Below, one piece after another: positions 1-7,160 of a stretch of 18,435 nt of DNA. The translations under genes were made by a program, and so were the position numbers. Below the pieces are notes generated by a model. It was not told where the DNA came from. It saw nothing but the letters and a program-made list of their open reading frames with translations, and ran no database searches. Position 1 is the first letter of the stretch; each line of letters begins with the position of its first letter. Source of the stretch: Trebonia sp. (GTDB taxonomy: Bacteria > Actinomycetota > Actinomycetes > Streptosporangiales > Streptosporangiaceae); NCBI GenBank assembly GCA_030043595.1, contig JASHXJ010000461.1, positions 1-18,435 on the forward strand, written 5' to 3'.

Positions 1-319
1 GGGGAACCGAGACGAACCGCGGCTCAAGCAGGGGCATCACGTAGCCAAAGCCCGGTGTCTCCGGCGACGTGACCATGTCGATGGGCCACGCGAATGCCTT
101 GTGCGGAGGCTGGCCCCGCTGGATCAGCGCGGTGATCGACCGGCGGGTATCCGCCTCGCCCGGCCCGGGCCGGACCCACTTCACGGCGAACAGCGCGTTG
201 CCCAGCCGCGCCCGGTGCACCACTCCCTGCCCGCCCTGGCCGATGCACTCCCCGACAGTGACCAGGGCCTCGCCACGCTCCATCCGCAGCACCTGCCCTG
301 GCTGTATCAGCGCGTCCAC
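1..319 (-). CDS. Ser/Thr protein kinase, N-terminal part (runs off window)
   Basis: This is the first ~106 residues of a protein kinase; the rest lies beyond the left edge. What is seen: a glycine-rich ATP loop GQGGQGVV at about residues 27-34, followed by FAVKWV with the predicted ATP-anchoring lysine at about Lys47. The N-terminus (QPGQVL ... VGECIGQGGQG) resembles the kinases that accompany vWA and PP2C genes in bacterial TerY-type triads, by my recollection of the family. I chose the GTG at 319 because GAGGG lies 4 nt upstream and it keeps the conserved residues before the loop; an ATG at 283 is the alternative. The gene overlaps the end of the PP2C gene by 13 nt, which suggests coupled translation. 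Inference: it phosphorylates a partner encoded in the same operon, with the phosphatase reversing this. The catalytic HRD and DFG regions are not in view, so activity cannot be judged. Confidence 0.82.
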   Translation of the reverse strand, partial: MDALIQPGQVLRMERGEALVTVGECIGQGGQGVVHRARLGNALFAVKWVRPGPGEADTRRSITALIQRGQPPHKAFAWPIDMVTSPETPGFGYVMPLLEPRFVSVP

Positions 320-1164
320 GAGTCCCTCGGTGCGAGCAGGAGCGCGATCGTCGTGTCGTCGCCGCTGCCGTCGGCTGAAGCACAGCGCTCCGCCCAGTCC
401 GGTACATGGACCGCGAACCACCCATGGTCGTGCTCAGCGGCGAGCGCGACGATATCGCGGGCAACCTCGCCTTGCCAGCTGGCGGAGGACTGCGCGTTGC
501 CAAACCCGTCCGTGGCGACCAGCAACGCCAGCAGCGGCTCGCCGCTCAGATCGTGCGCGGCGGTGCGGAAGTCGTCCTCGGCGTCCGGCTGGCACAGGCT
601 CGTCGTGTGCTGCCCGTCGAGCCTGCTGTCTCCGGGCACAGGGCACAACGCGGTACCGTCGGGCCGGACCGCGATTACGTCGCCGTCCCCGATCTGCGCG
701 CAGGCCAGCCAGCGCCCTGCGATCACCGCGACGAGCAAGGTAGAGCCATAGGGGACCTCAGGTTCGTCCCCGGCCTCAGCGAGCGCTGCCTGCTCCGACT
801 CCGTGTACGGGTGTGCCGAAAGGTGCTTGGCGACCTCTCCGCGCCATTCCCGGACGATTGCCAGCGGCAAGTGTTCACGTGCCGCCTCCGCTGCTCCGTC
901 CGCGGCTGGCTGGCTGGCCAGGCTCCCGGCAAACTGAGCGGCCACCCGGCAGGAGACCTGGACCGCGAGCGCGGATCCGATCGCGCTGCGGGCGTGCCGG
1001 GAGTGGCCGTGGCCGTCGGCTACGGCGACGACGGTCGCGGCGGTTTCGGCGTCAGCCTGATACTCGGCCGAATCCTGGTTGGGCATGCCACGTGCGTAAT
1101 GCACGGCACCACGGGCGGTTCCGACGACGACGTGCCAGCCTGCTGGCTCGAGTTCGCTTGTCAT
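307..1164 (-). CDS. PP2C-family Ser/Thr protein phosphatase
   Basis: A 285-residue cytoplasmic PP2C-type metal-dependent phosphatase with no signal peptide or membrane span. Visible motifs in order: NQD with the metal-site Asp at about 31, ADGHG at about 49-53, ATDGFG with Asp at about 219, and SGDDTTI with the last metal-site Asp pair at about 269-270. The second motif reads DGHGH rather than the common DGHGG, but the metal ligands are kept. Family role: removes phosphate from Ser/Thr, typically opposing a kinase. The start is the ATG at 1164, 7 nt after the vWA stop; no clear Shine-Dalgarno is seen, so translation is probably coupled to the upstream gene. An in-frame GTG at 1200 would overlap vWA and adds non-conserved residues. 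It lies between a vWA gene and a kinase gene, matching the known vWA/PP2C/kinase triad. The substrate is unknown, though the kinase itself or the FHA-protease ligands are candidates. Confidence 0.9.
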   Translation of the reverse strand: MTSELEPAGWHVVVGTARGAVHYARGMPNQDSAEYQADAETAATVVAVADGHGHSRHARSAIGSALAVQVSCRVAAQFAGSLASQPAADGAAEAAREHLPLAIVREWRGEVAKHLSAHPYTESEQAALAEAGDEPEVPYGSTLLVAVIAGRWLACAQIGDGDVIAVRPDGTALCPVPGDSRLDGQHTTSLCQPDAEDDFRTAAHDLSGEPLLALLVATDGFGNAQSSASWQGEVARDIVALAAEHDHGWFAVHVPDWAERCASADGSGDDTTIALLLAPRDSWTR

Positions 1165-1171
1165 GGCCGCG

Positions 1172-1906
1172 TCAGATGATCGTGTCCTGGTCAAACACAC
1201 CAGGCGGGAAGCCCTCTGCCGGGCCGAACAGCCTGCGCATCACAGCTCCCCGGTCGGCGCCTGTTTCTGACATCCTGGAAACCGCCAGCGAAGCGGCTAC
1301 CAGGCGGTCAGCGATGTCCTCCGTGCTGTCCGCCACCAGCACAGGAACGGTCGGGTCGCCGATGAACCGGGTGAGCGCATCGGACTGCGCGTCACGCCCG
1401 ATCGCTATGGACAGGCGCAGGGCGGCCCTGCCCGCGGGCTGGGCCAGCAGTGTGCCCAGGCCCGCCTCGAAACCGCCGGGCGGGTCGGTGGCCAGCCCAT
1501 CGGTGATCAGCAGCAGGGCCGGCCGGAGCGCGCGGCGTTCGATCTGGCCCGGCGCCAGCGCCTCGGCCGCCAGCGCGAACGCCGGCCCCATGTTGGTCAG
1601 GCCTTTGGCCACTGGCTGCAGCGGCTTCCAGCGGATTCCGGCGACCGGGACCGGATCGCGGATGTGCCAGCGCGGCTCCGTGGCGAAGGCGATCGCCCGG
1701 ATGAACACTTGCGCCTGCTCCTGATCGTGCTCCCAGGCCTCCAGGTGCGGCATCATGTCCGCGATCGCGAAGTTCAGCGCCTGGATCTTCTCTCCCTTCA
1801 TTCCGCCTGAGCAGTCCGCCAGGATGATGACGTGCAGTGGCCGCCTGGAGATCCCTCCTCCGGGCATGCGGGAGTACGGCGCTAGCGGGGTCACGTGTTC
1901 AGCCAC
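1172..1906 (-). CDS. TerY-like von Willebrand factor A domain protein
   Basis: A protein of about 244 residues consisting almost entirely of one vWA domain. The first strand and MIDAS loop read HVIILADCSGGM (Asp at about 31), followed by TNMG with Thr at about 104 and LLITDG with Asp at about 136. The canonical metal-site motif is DxSxS; here the final Ser is Gly (DCSGG), so metal binding may be weakened. There is no signal peptide. TerY-family vWA proteins are thought to act as metal-dependent protein-binding scaffolds for a kinase and phosphatase, and both genes follow here. The start is uncertain: GTG at 1906 shares one base with the upstream stop (TAGTG), while GTG 1894 and ATG 1865 (MPGGGISRRPL) are alternatives, and none has a good ribosome site. 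The gene sits in a tight operon. Confidence 0.85.
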   Translation of the reverse strand: MAEHVTPLAPYSRMPGGGISRRPLHVIILADCSGGMKGEKIQALNFAIADMMPHLEAWEHDQEQAQVFIRAIAFATEPRWHIRDPVPVAGIRWKPLQPVAKGLTNMGPAFALAAEALAPGQIERRALRPALLLITDGLATDPPGGFEAGLGTLLAQPAGRAALRLSIAIGRDAQSDALTRFIGDPTVPVLVADSTEDIADRLVAASLAVSRMSETGADRGAVMRRLFGPAEGFPPGVFDQDTII

Positions 1907-3339
1907 TAGGTGTTGAGCTGGCTGAACGTCCAGGTGTGGGCGGCCTGCGCGATGATGAAGCCGTCCTCGGTCGGGAACGTCCAGGTGTATGACGCCTGGG
2001 TGGTGCTGCCGCTGCCGACTGTCTCGCACTCCAGTACCTGGCCGTTACGGTACGGGAACTGCTTGTCCTTCCATTCGGTCGTGCCTTGCGTGTCGCTCCC
2101 GGTCGGCGGGCAGACCGTGCCGGCGGTGGACAGGTCGAAGCCCCACCACTTGTTGAAGTTGTCCCAGGCGGTCTGGTAGTTGGCGGAGCTGTTCAGCTGG
2201 AACGCGAAGACCTGTCCGCCCGGCAGGCCGGGGTCGGTGCATTTCAGCGCGGTCACCAGGCCGGGCATGGCCCAGGGGAAGCTCGTGTGCTGCACCGCGC
2301 ACTCCATCGAGATGTCGTCCAGGTCAGTCGGCAGCAGCGTGGAGATGGGGAGGACGCCCGCCGCCAGGCTCGTCGTCGGCGTGGGAGTCGGCGTCGTCGG
2401 CGTGGGAGTCGGGGTCGACGGCGTAGGCGTGGGCGTGGGCGGAGGCGTCGTGATCGTCGGGGTGGGGGTGGGCTTGGGGGTGTGCTTGGCGAACGGGAAT
2501 GCGTGGGCGACGGCCGCCACGATCAGGTACAGCACGATGACCCCCACGACCGCTCCGCCAGCGAAAAGGCCTCGCTTCGGGCCGGAGGGCCCTTTGCCGC
2601 CCGTCCGAGCGGCCGGGGGCGGGCCGCCGTAGGGAGGCTGCGGGAACTGCATCGGCGGCACAGGGCCGTCCTGCCGGGGGGCCGGCTGGCCCTGTGGCGG
2701 GAACGGTGCCTGGCCCTGCGGCGGGAAAGGAGGCTGGCCCTGGAACGGCGGCTGCGCCTGCGGCCGGAACGGAGGCTGAGCCTGCGGCTGGGGCTGGGGC
2801 GGCGGCACCGGCGCCCGCATCGGCTGGCCCGGCTGTCCCTGGGCTCCAGGGCTTGGCCAGGCCGGAGACGGCGGGACAGGCATCGGGGCCACTTGCGGCG
2901 ACACCGGCGGCGGCGCCACCGGTGACATGGCCTGCATCGTGACTGTCGGCGGCGCGCCGGGGGTGTCCTTGGCTGACGGGCTGCCCTGGCCGGCCGGCGC
3001 CCGCACCGGGTAGCCGAGGGCCCTGGCATACTCGGAGGTCACCCAGGTGCTGGCCGCCGCATCAAGGGACCTGCGCTCGGTCAGCGACCGCGCGACCAGC
3101 TGGATCGCGGTGTCGACGTCGAGATGCTGCTGCTCGACGTGCTGGACCAGCTCACCGGCCACCCCGGCCTCGGCCGCCGTGACAAGCAGGCTTGCCTCGC
3201 GAGGGAGGTCCGGCAGCATGTCGCCGACCATGTTGCCCAGGACGCGCGGGTCGCCAAGGACGCGCGCACCGTAGCTCTTGACGGCCGTGCTCAGCGCCTC
3301 GTGGGCCTCGCCTTGTTCGTCGAACGAGTTCCCGCTCAT
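1906..3339 (-). CDS. Proline-rich single-pass membrane protein with four-Cys outer domain
   Basis: A protein of 477 residues with no enzyme motif. Residues about 1-110 are a helical, acidic and alanine-rich region (SGNSFDEQGEAHEALSTAVK onward). Residues about 115-245 are Pro/Gln-rich and disordered, with repeated QPPF and PPQGQ units. A membrane span lies at about 255-278, followed by a Thr-Pro repeat stalk at about 283-325. The C-terminal ~150 residues hold four Cys, in contexts ECAV, LKCT, VCPP and LECE, probably two disulfides, with several Trp and aromatic residues. This outer domain resembles, from memory, the extracellular sensor region of some actinobacterial Ser/Thr kinases. The start ATG at 3339 has GGAGG 8 nt upstream; the open frame continues further up but overlaps the protease gene. 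Inference: an envelope sensor or ligand whose cytoplasmic tail could be phosphorylated and read by the FHA domains encoded just upstream. Confidence 0.8.
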   Translation of the reverse strand: MSGNSFDEQGEAHEALSTAVKSYGARVLGDPRVLGNMVGDMLPDLPREASLLVTAAEAGVAGELVQHVEQQHLDVDTAIQLVARSLTERRSLDAAASTWVTSEYARALGYPVRAPAGQGSPSAKDTPGAPPTVTMQAMSPVAPPPVSPQVAPMPVPPSPAWPSPGAQGQPGQPMRAPVPPPQPQPQAQPPFRPQAQPPFQGQPPFPPQGQAPFPPQGQPAPRQDGPVPPMQFPQPPYGGPPPAARTGGKGPSGPKRGLFAGGAVVGVIVLYLIVAAVAHAFPFAKHTPKPTPTPTITTPPPTPTPTPSTPTPTPTTPTPTPTTSLAAGVLPISTLLPTDLDDISMECAVQHTSFPWAMPGLVTALKCTDPGLPGGQVFAFQLNSSANYQTAWDNFNKWWGFDLSTAGTVCPPTGSDTQGTTEWKDKQFPYRNGQVLECETVGSGSTTQASYTWTFPTEDGFIIAQAAHTWTFSQLNT

Positions 3340-3347
3340 TTCTTCTA

Positions 3348-3352
3348 CCTCC
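3348..3352 (-). promoter_or_regulatory. Ribosome binding site fixing the start at 3339
   Basis: GGAGG on the minus strand, 8 nt before the ATG at 3339. It decides between this start and a much longer open frame that overlaps the protease gene. Confidence 0.75.
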
Positions 3353-3374
3353 ACACTCTCATGGTCTTGTGGCG

Positions 3375-5261
3375 CTACGGCGCACCCGAGGCTGCGGGTC
3401 CGCCAGATGTGCCCACAGTGAGGGCGGCAGACCCGCCGATCGGGGTCAGGTTCGGGCCACCGTAAAGCTGAACGTGATAGGTCCCGTCCGGCAGGGCGGC
3501 CAGCCCTAGCTGATCGGCGTCGAGATCGACAGTGAAACACGCGCTGCTTGATTTTGCCGTCGCTTGCGGCAATCCGCCAGTAGACACAGTCACGGCTGAT
3601 CCATTTGGTAGCGCGACCAGCATCGCGAGGTCAAGACCCACGGGCACCCGGGCGTAATCGATACCGAACACGGCCGACCCGGCCGACCCGACCGAACGGC
3701 CCCCCGAGCAGGCCGCTTGCGGCGTAGCCCCGACACCCGCGCCCGTCACCTCCTCCGCGCCCGTCAGCTGCACCAGGATCTTGCTGTGGTAAGCGGTATG
3801 GTCTTCCGCCGCGGCGATGAGCGGCAGGGCCTCGTTGACCGCGCGCAGCCGCCAGGACAGGTCGCCGCCTTCGCCGGTAACTTCCAGGCTCGGCACGCCA
3901 ATCAGCTGGCCCGCGTCGTTGATCGCGGCGCCTCCCGAGTTGCCGTGTGCCAGGCGTGCCGTGGTCTCCAGCTCGAAACGAGGGTCGTTAACGTGCCCGA
4001 GCGGGTCAGGTATGAACGTCGATATCACCCCGCTGGTGACGGTGATCGAGTCAGAGTCGGCCACGCCAGGGAACCCGAGCACGGTGACCGGCTGGTCAAG
4101 CTGCACCGCCGCATCGCTGCCGAGGGTGAAGTACGGCAGGCGGAGGGAGCTGGGGTTCACCGGCTTCCCGCTGCTCGTCGCGTAAATCTGGACGACCGCC
4201 AGGTCAAGGTACCCGTCGACGGCTACCGGCCTGGCCCGGTAACGGGCGACGACAGGCGAAGACGGGCCCGTGGTCAGCTCGACCGTCAGGAACGGCGGAT
4301 CCGGCTCAAGCTGAGCGGCCGGAATACCGAGCGCCACTCCAGCTCCAGGCGCCTGCGGCTCAGCGACGTGGGCGTTCGTGAGGATGAGCCCGGTCGGGCT
4401 GATCAGGGTTCCTGATCCCCAGCCCGTAAAGGAGGACTGGGAGCCCTGGAGCAACCGGACCGTCGCCGACTCGGCGTTCGCCAGGACGGCCGGCGACAGG
4501 CCACCGCTGAGCGTGCTGCCCGCCGGGGCTGATCCCGCGTCCGCGAAGATGACAGCGGCCACCCCGCCCGCGATGGCGATGGCCGCCAGCCCGGCGATGA
4601 TCCGGACACGGCTGCGTATTATCCGCCGGCCACGGTTATGTTCCAGTTCGGTGCCGGACAAGGGCGGGGTGATCCCCAGTTCCTCGCCAGTTGCGGGGTC
4701 GCCGAGGCGCAGCACGACGGATTCGGTGATGCGCAGCGGTCCTCGCAACCGCTTCCCGTCGAGGAACGTCCCTCGGCGGGACCTATCGGTGTAGATAGCA
4801 CCCTTTTCATCTGATGTGATCAGGCCATGGCACTGTCTCGACACAAGCGGGTTCACCGACACGAGCTCTAGCGACGGGTCACGTCCGACGCGCACTTGCG
4901 TGCCCACGGGAAAGACGCGCTGATCGCGGCCGAGCCGGGTTACCAGCACCGCTACCCGGGCCTGATCGGCGACCGGCTCCAGGTATACCGCTGCCTCACC
5001 TCGCGCCCCGAGCTGCACAGTTACCGCACCGGTCAGCTGGAGTGCGGTTATCCGGCCGCCGGCCAGCCAGATGTCGCCGCCGTCCTCCGCGGCGAGCCAC
5101 CACCCGTTCCCGTCGGCGACCAGGCGTGCGTGGTAGGGGCTGACCGCGGGGGAATGCAGGATGACGTCGGCATTCTGCGCACTGCCGACGCGAACGACGG
5201 TCCCCTGCGAAAAGGTGTAGCCGCGACCTTCAGCGCTAACGCGTATCGACGTCACGGGCAC
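3375..5261 (-). CDS. Double-FHA, transmembrane, trypsin-like serine protease
   Basis: A protein of about 628 residues with a clear modular layout. FHA domain 1 is at about 7-75 (RVG ... SPYHARL), with a degenerate last loop. FHA domain 2 is at about 111-188 (RVGRD ... LVSRQCH ... RRGTFLDG) and looks intact for phosphothreonine binding. A basic stretch RGRRIIRSR precedes one membrane span at about 218-241. The outer part is a trypsin/HtrA-like protease with the triad His298 (LTNAHVAE), Asp353 (LDLAVV) and Ser442 (GNSGG). About 150 further residues follow, with two Cys and no PDZ motif recognised. Inference: phosphorylated partners bind the FHA domains inside the cell and control the protease outside. 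It is the first gene of the operon with the membrane protein, vWA, PP2C and kinase genes. The start is uncertain: GTG 5261 or 5255 sits just before FHA1, and a TTG at 5318 is also open. Confidence 0.88.
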   Translation of the reverse strand: MPVTSIRVSAEGRGYTFSQGTVVRVGSAQNADVILHSPAVSPYHARLVADGNGWWLAAEDGGDIWLAGGRITALQLTGAVTVQLGARGEAAVYLEPVADQARVAVLVTRLGRDQRVFPVGTQVRVGRDPSLELVSVNPLVSRQCHGLITSDEKGAIYTDRSRRGTFLDGKRLRGPLRITESVVLRLGDPATGEELGITPPLSGTELEHNRGRRIIRSRVRIIAGLAAIAIAGGVAAVIFADAGSAPAGSTLSGGLSPAVLANAESATVRLLQGSQSSFTGWGSGTLISPTGLILTNAHVAEPQAPGAGVALGIPAAQLEPDPPFLTVELTTGPSSPVVARYRARPVAVDGYLDLAVVQIYATSSGKPVNPSSLRLPYFTLGSDAAVQLDQPVTVLGFPGVADSDSITVTSGVISTFIPDPLGHVNDPRFELETTARLAHGNSGGAAINDAGQLIGVPSLEVTGEGGDLSWRLRAVNEALPLIAAAEDHTAYHSKILVQLTGAEEVTGAGVGATPQAACSGGRSVGSAGSAVFGIDYARVPVGLDLAMLVALPNGSAVTVSTGGLPQATAKSSSACFTVDLDADQLGLAALPDGTYHVQLYGGPNLTPIGGSAALTVGTSGGPAASGAP

Positions 5262-5325
5262 ACCGGATCCACTGCGATACGCAAGGCTTAACAGCGTGCT
5301 TCCCCATAGTCCCCTCAATTCTCTC

Positions 5326-5341
5326 GATACTCCCGGGTATC
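5326..5341. promoter_or_regulatory. Imperfect palindrome upstream of the signalling operon (possible operator)
   Basis: GATAC-TCCCGG-GTATC is a 16-bp inverted repeat with 5-bp arms, lying between the predicted promoter and the protease start. It could be a regulator site or a small mRNA hairpin. Nothing identifies the binding protein. Confidence 0.3.
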
Positions 5342-5423
5342 AGCGCAACCCCGACAAATCAGTTAAAAGGAACAGACACCCGGCAACCGCCCAGCCCCCT
5401 GGGACACGCCACATTTTCTGGCA

Positions 5424-5453
5424 AGCATACTTCTAAAGCCCATATTCGGTAAA
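5424..5453 (-). promoter_or_regulatory. Predicted promoter of the FHA-protease/vWA/PP2C/kinase operon
   Basis: On the minus strand a -35-like TTTACC is separated by 18 nt from a -10-like TATGCT. It lies in the AT-richer gap 5262-5559 between tsaD and the signalling operon, the only long non-coding stretch before these five genes. Initiation near 5417 would give a leader of roughly 155 nt. No convincing terminator for tsaD was found in this gap, so read-through from tsaD is possible. Confidence 0.5.
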
Positions 5454-5559
5454 CAGCTCGCCGCCGAATGCGAATGCGCGGTGGAATCACAAAGACACTG
5501 TCCGCTAATCCTTGCACAGCTCGCGCGCAGTTCCCGTCATTCCGGCGATGCGGCGAACC

Positions 5560-6594
5560 TCAGTGGACCAGGACGTGGGTGACGGGAAGGGACGAGTCGG
5601 CCGGCAGGCCGAGGGACGACGGCGGGCGACCGCTCGCCACGAGCTCCGCGCCCAGGGCGGCGACCATCGCGCCGTTGTCAGTGCACAGACCGGGACGCGG
5701 CACGCGCAGCCGGATTCCGGCCTGCTCGCAGCGCGCGGCCGCGAGCGCGCGCAGCCGGGAATTGGCGGCGACACCGCCGCCGATTACCAGGTCCGGCACG
5801 CCGTGCTGCCTGCAGGCCATGACCGCCTTCCGGGTCAGCACGTCGGCGACGGCCTCCTGGAACGACGCGGCGACATCGGCGACTGGCACCGGCGACCCGG
5901 CATCCTCGCGAGCCTCCACCCAGCGGGCCACCGCGGTCTTGACGCCGGCGAAGGAGAAGTCCAGCGTGCCATCCTGGAGCTTGGCACGCGGGAACCTGAT
6001 CGCCCCGGGGTCGCCGGAGGCCGCGGCGCGGTCGATCGGCGGGCCGCCAGGGAACGGCATGCCCAGTACCCTGGCCACCTTGTCGTATGCCTCGCCCGCG
6101 GCGTCGTCGATCGTCGCGCCCAGCGGCTCCACATCCCCGGTGACGTCCGGCACCAGCAGCAGCGAGGAGTGCCCGCCGGACACCAGCAGCGCCACGCACG
6201 GCGACGGCAGCGGGCCGTGCTCCAGCTGGTCGACCGCCACGTGCGCGGCCAGGTGGTTGACCCCGTACAGCGGCTTGCCGAGCGCATAGGCGTAGGCCTT
6301 CGCCGCCGCCACCCCCACCATCAGTGCGCCGGCCAGCCCGGGACCGGCGGTCACCGCCACCGCGTCGATGTCGGCGGGGCGGACGCCTGCCTTGGCGAAG
6401 GCGCCGTCGAGTACCGGGACCATCGCCTCCAGGTGCGCCCGGCTCGCTACCTCGGGCACGACGCCGCCGAACCGCGCATGCTGGTCCATGCTCGTCGCCA
6501 CGCTGTCTGCCAGCAGTTCACGGCCGCGCACGATGCCCGCCCCGGTCTCGTCGCACGACGTCTCGATGCCCAGTACCAGTGGTCCGCCGGTCAA
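5560..6594 (-). CDS. tsaD: tRNA N6-threonylcarbamoyladenosine (t6A) synthesis protein TsaD
   Basis: A 344-residue enzyme that transfers the threonylcarbamoyl group from its adenylate to A37 of ANN-decoding tRNAs, acting in the cytoplasm with TsaB and TsaE. Visible motifs: the ETSCDETG signature near residue 11, GVNHLAAH with the metal-binding His pair, VSGGHSSLLL, IGGGVAANSRLR and CTDNGAMVAALG, all diagnostic of the Kae1/TsaD ASKHA-fold family. The length is normal. The start is a TTG at 6594 that overlaps the rimI stop as TTGA, with AAGGA about 9 nt upstream. It is the last gene of the alr-tsaE-(membrane protein)-tsaB-rimI-tsaD series. No odd residues were seen. Confidence 0.97.
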   Translation of the reverse strand: MTGGPLVLGIETSCDETGAGIVRGRELLADSVATSMDQHARFGGVVPEVASRAHLEAMVPVLDGAFAKAGVRPADIDAVAVTAGPGLAGALMVGVAAAKAYAYALGKPLYGVNHLAAHVAVDQLEHGPLPSPCVALLVSGGHSSLLLVPDVTGDVEPLGATIDDAAGEAYDKVARVLGMPFPGGPPIDRAAASGDPGAIRFPRAKLQDGTLDFSFAGVKTAVARWVEAREDAGSPVPVADVAASFQEAVADVLTRKAVMACRQHGVPDLVIGGGVAANSRLRALAAARCEQAGIRLRVPRPGLCTDNGAMVAALGAELVASGRPPSSLGLPADSSLPVTHVLVH

Positions 6595-7160
6595 CGCCGC
6601 AGGTCCTTCCGCATCACGATCGCGTCCACCCCGGATGGCTGGTAGTAGCCCCGGCGCACGCCGATCTCCTGGAACCCGCGCCGCAGGTACAGCCCCCTGG
6701 CGCGCGGGTTGTCCTCGCGCACTTCAAGGAAGACCTCGGCGCAGCCGCGGTCGCGCGCCGCCTGGATCAGCGCGCCGAGCAGCGCCGACCCGATGCCACG
6801 GCCCCAGCGGGACTCGGCTACCGCGATCGTCAGCACGTCCGCCTGCACACCGCCAGGGACGAACATCATCCCCGCGTACCCGGCCATGGCGTGCCCGCCA
6901 TCGGCGGCAACGGTCTCGGCGACCAGGTACAGCCGGCTGTCCGCCGGCTGGGCGACCTCATCGGCGAACATGTCCGGAGTCCACGGATCGTCAGGAAACA
7001 GCTCCTCCTCCAAGGCCAGCACGCCCAGCAGGTCGGCCGGCACCATCGGGCGCAGTCGTATCCGGGGACGGCCCGCCGGACCTGGCGGTCCCGCCGGACC
7101 TGCCTGGCCGGCCGGGCCGGCCGCACTGACGGGATCACGCCGCGCGTGCCGCCCTGTCAT
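6591..7160 (-). CDS. rimI: GNAT N-acetyltransferase RimI
   Basis: A 189-residue GNAT-fold acetyltransferase of the RimI family (acetyl-CoA donor; in E. coli it acetylates the N-terminus of ribosomal protein S18). The catalytic core spans about residues 33-189. The acetyl-CoA loop reads RWGRGIGSALL and is followed by the C-terminal family signature NPRARGLYLRRGFQEIG. Before it is an extra ~30-residue tail containing GPAGQAGPAGPPGPAG, a collagen-like Gly-X-Y run that the usual ~150-residue RimI lacks. The start ATG at 7160 shares a base with the tsaB stop (TGATG); a GTG at 7163 is the alternative. The position between tsaB and tsaD is the normal actinobacterial arrangement. The substrate range is not shown by the sequence. 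Confidence 0.94.
   Translation of the reverse strand: MTGRHARRDPVSAAGPAGQAGPAGPPGPAGRPRIRLRPMVPADLLGVLALEEELFPDDPWTPDMFADEVAQPADSRLYLVAETVAADGGHAMAGYAGMMFVPGGVQADVLTIAVAESRWGRGIGSALLGALIQAARDRGCAEVFLEVREDNPRARGLYLRRGFQEIGVRRGYYQPSGVDAIVMRKDLRR

Noticed and set aside
2370..2480. Repetitive GGCGTGGGAGTCGG-like DNA that looks like a satellite or short-repeat array
   Set aside because: It encodes the Thr-Pro stalk of the membrane protein in frame. Units are irregular with no unique spacers, so it is not a CRISPR or independent repeat.
2086..2925. Arg/Gly-rich plus-strand open frame
   Set aside because: It is the antisense of the Thr-Pro and Pro-Gln repeats of the membrane protein, which produce RRGRRR-type translations.
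5455..5559. Possible tsaD terminator
   Set aside because: GAATGCGAATGCGCGG-type repeats occur, but no stem with a convincing loop could be drawn.
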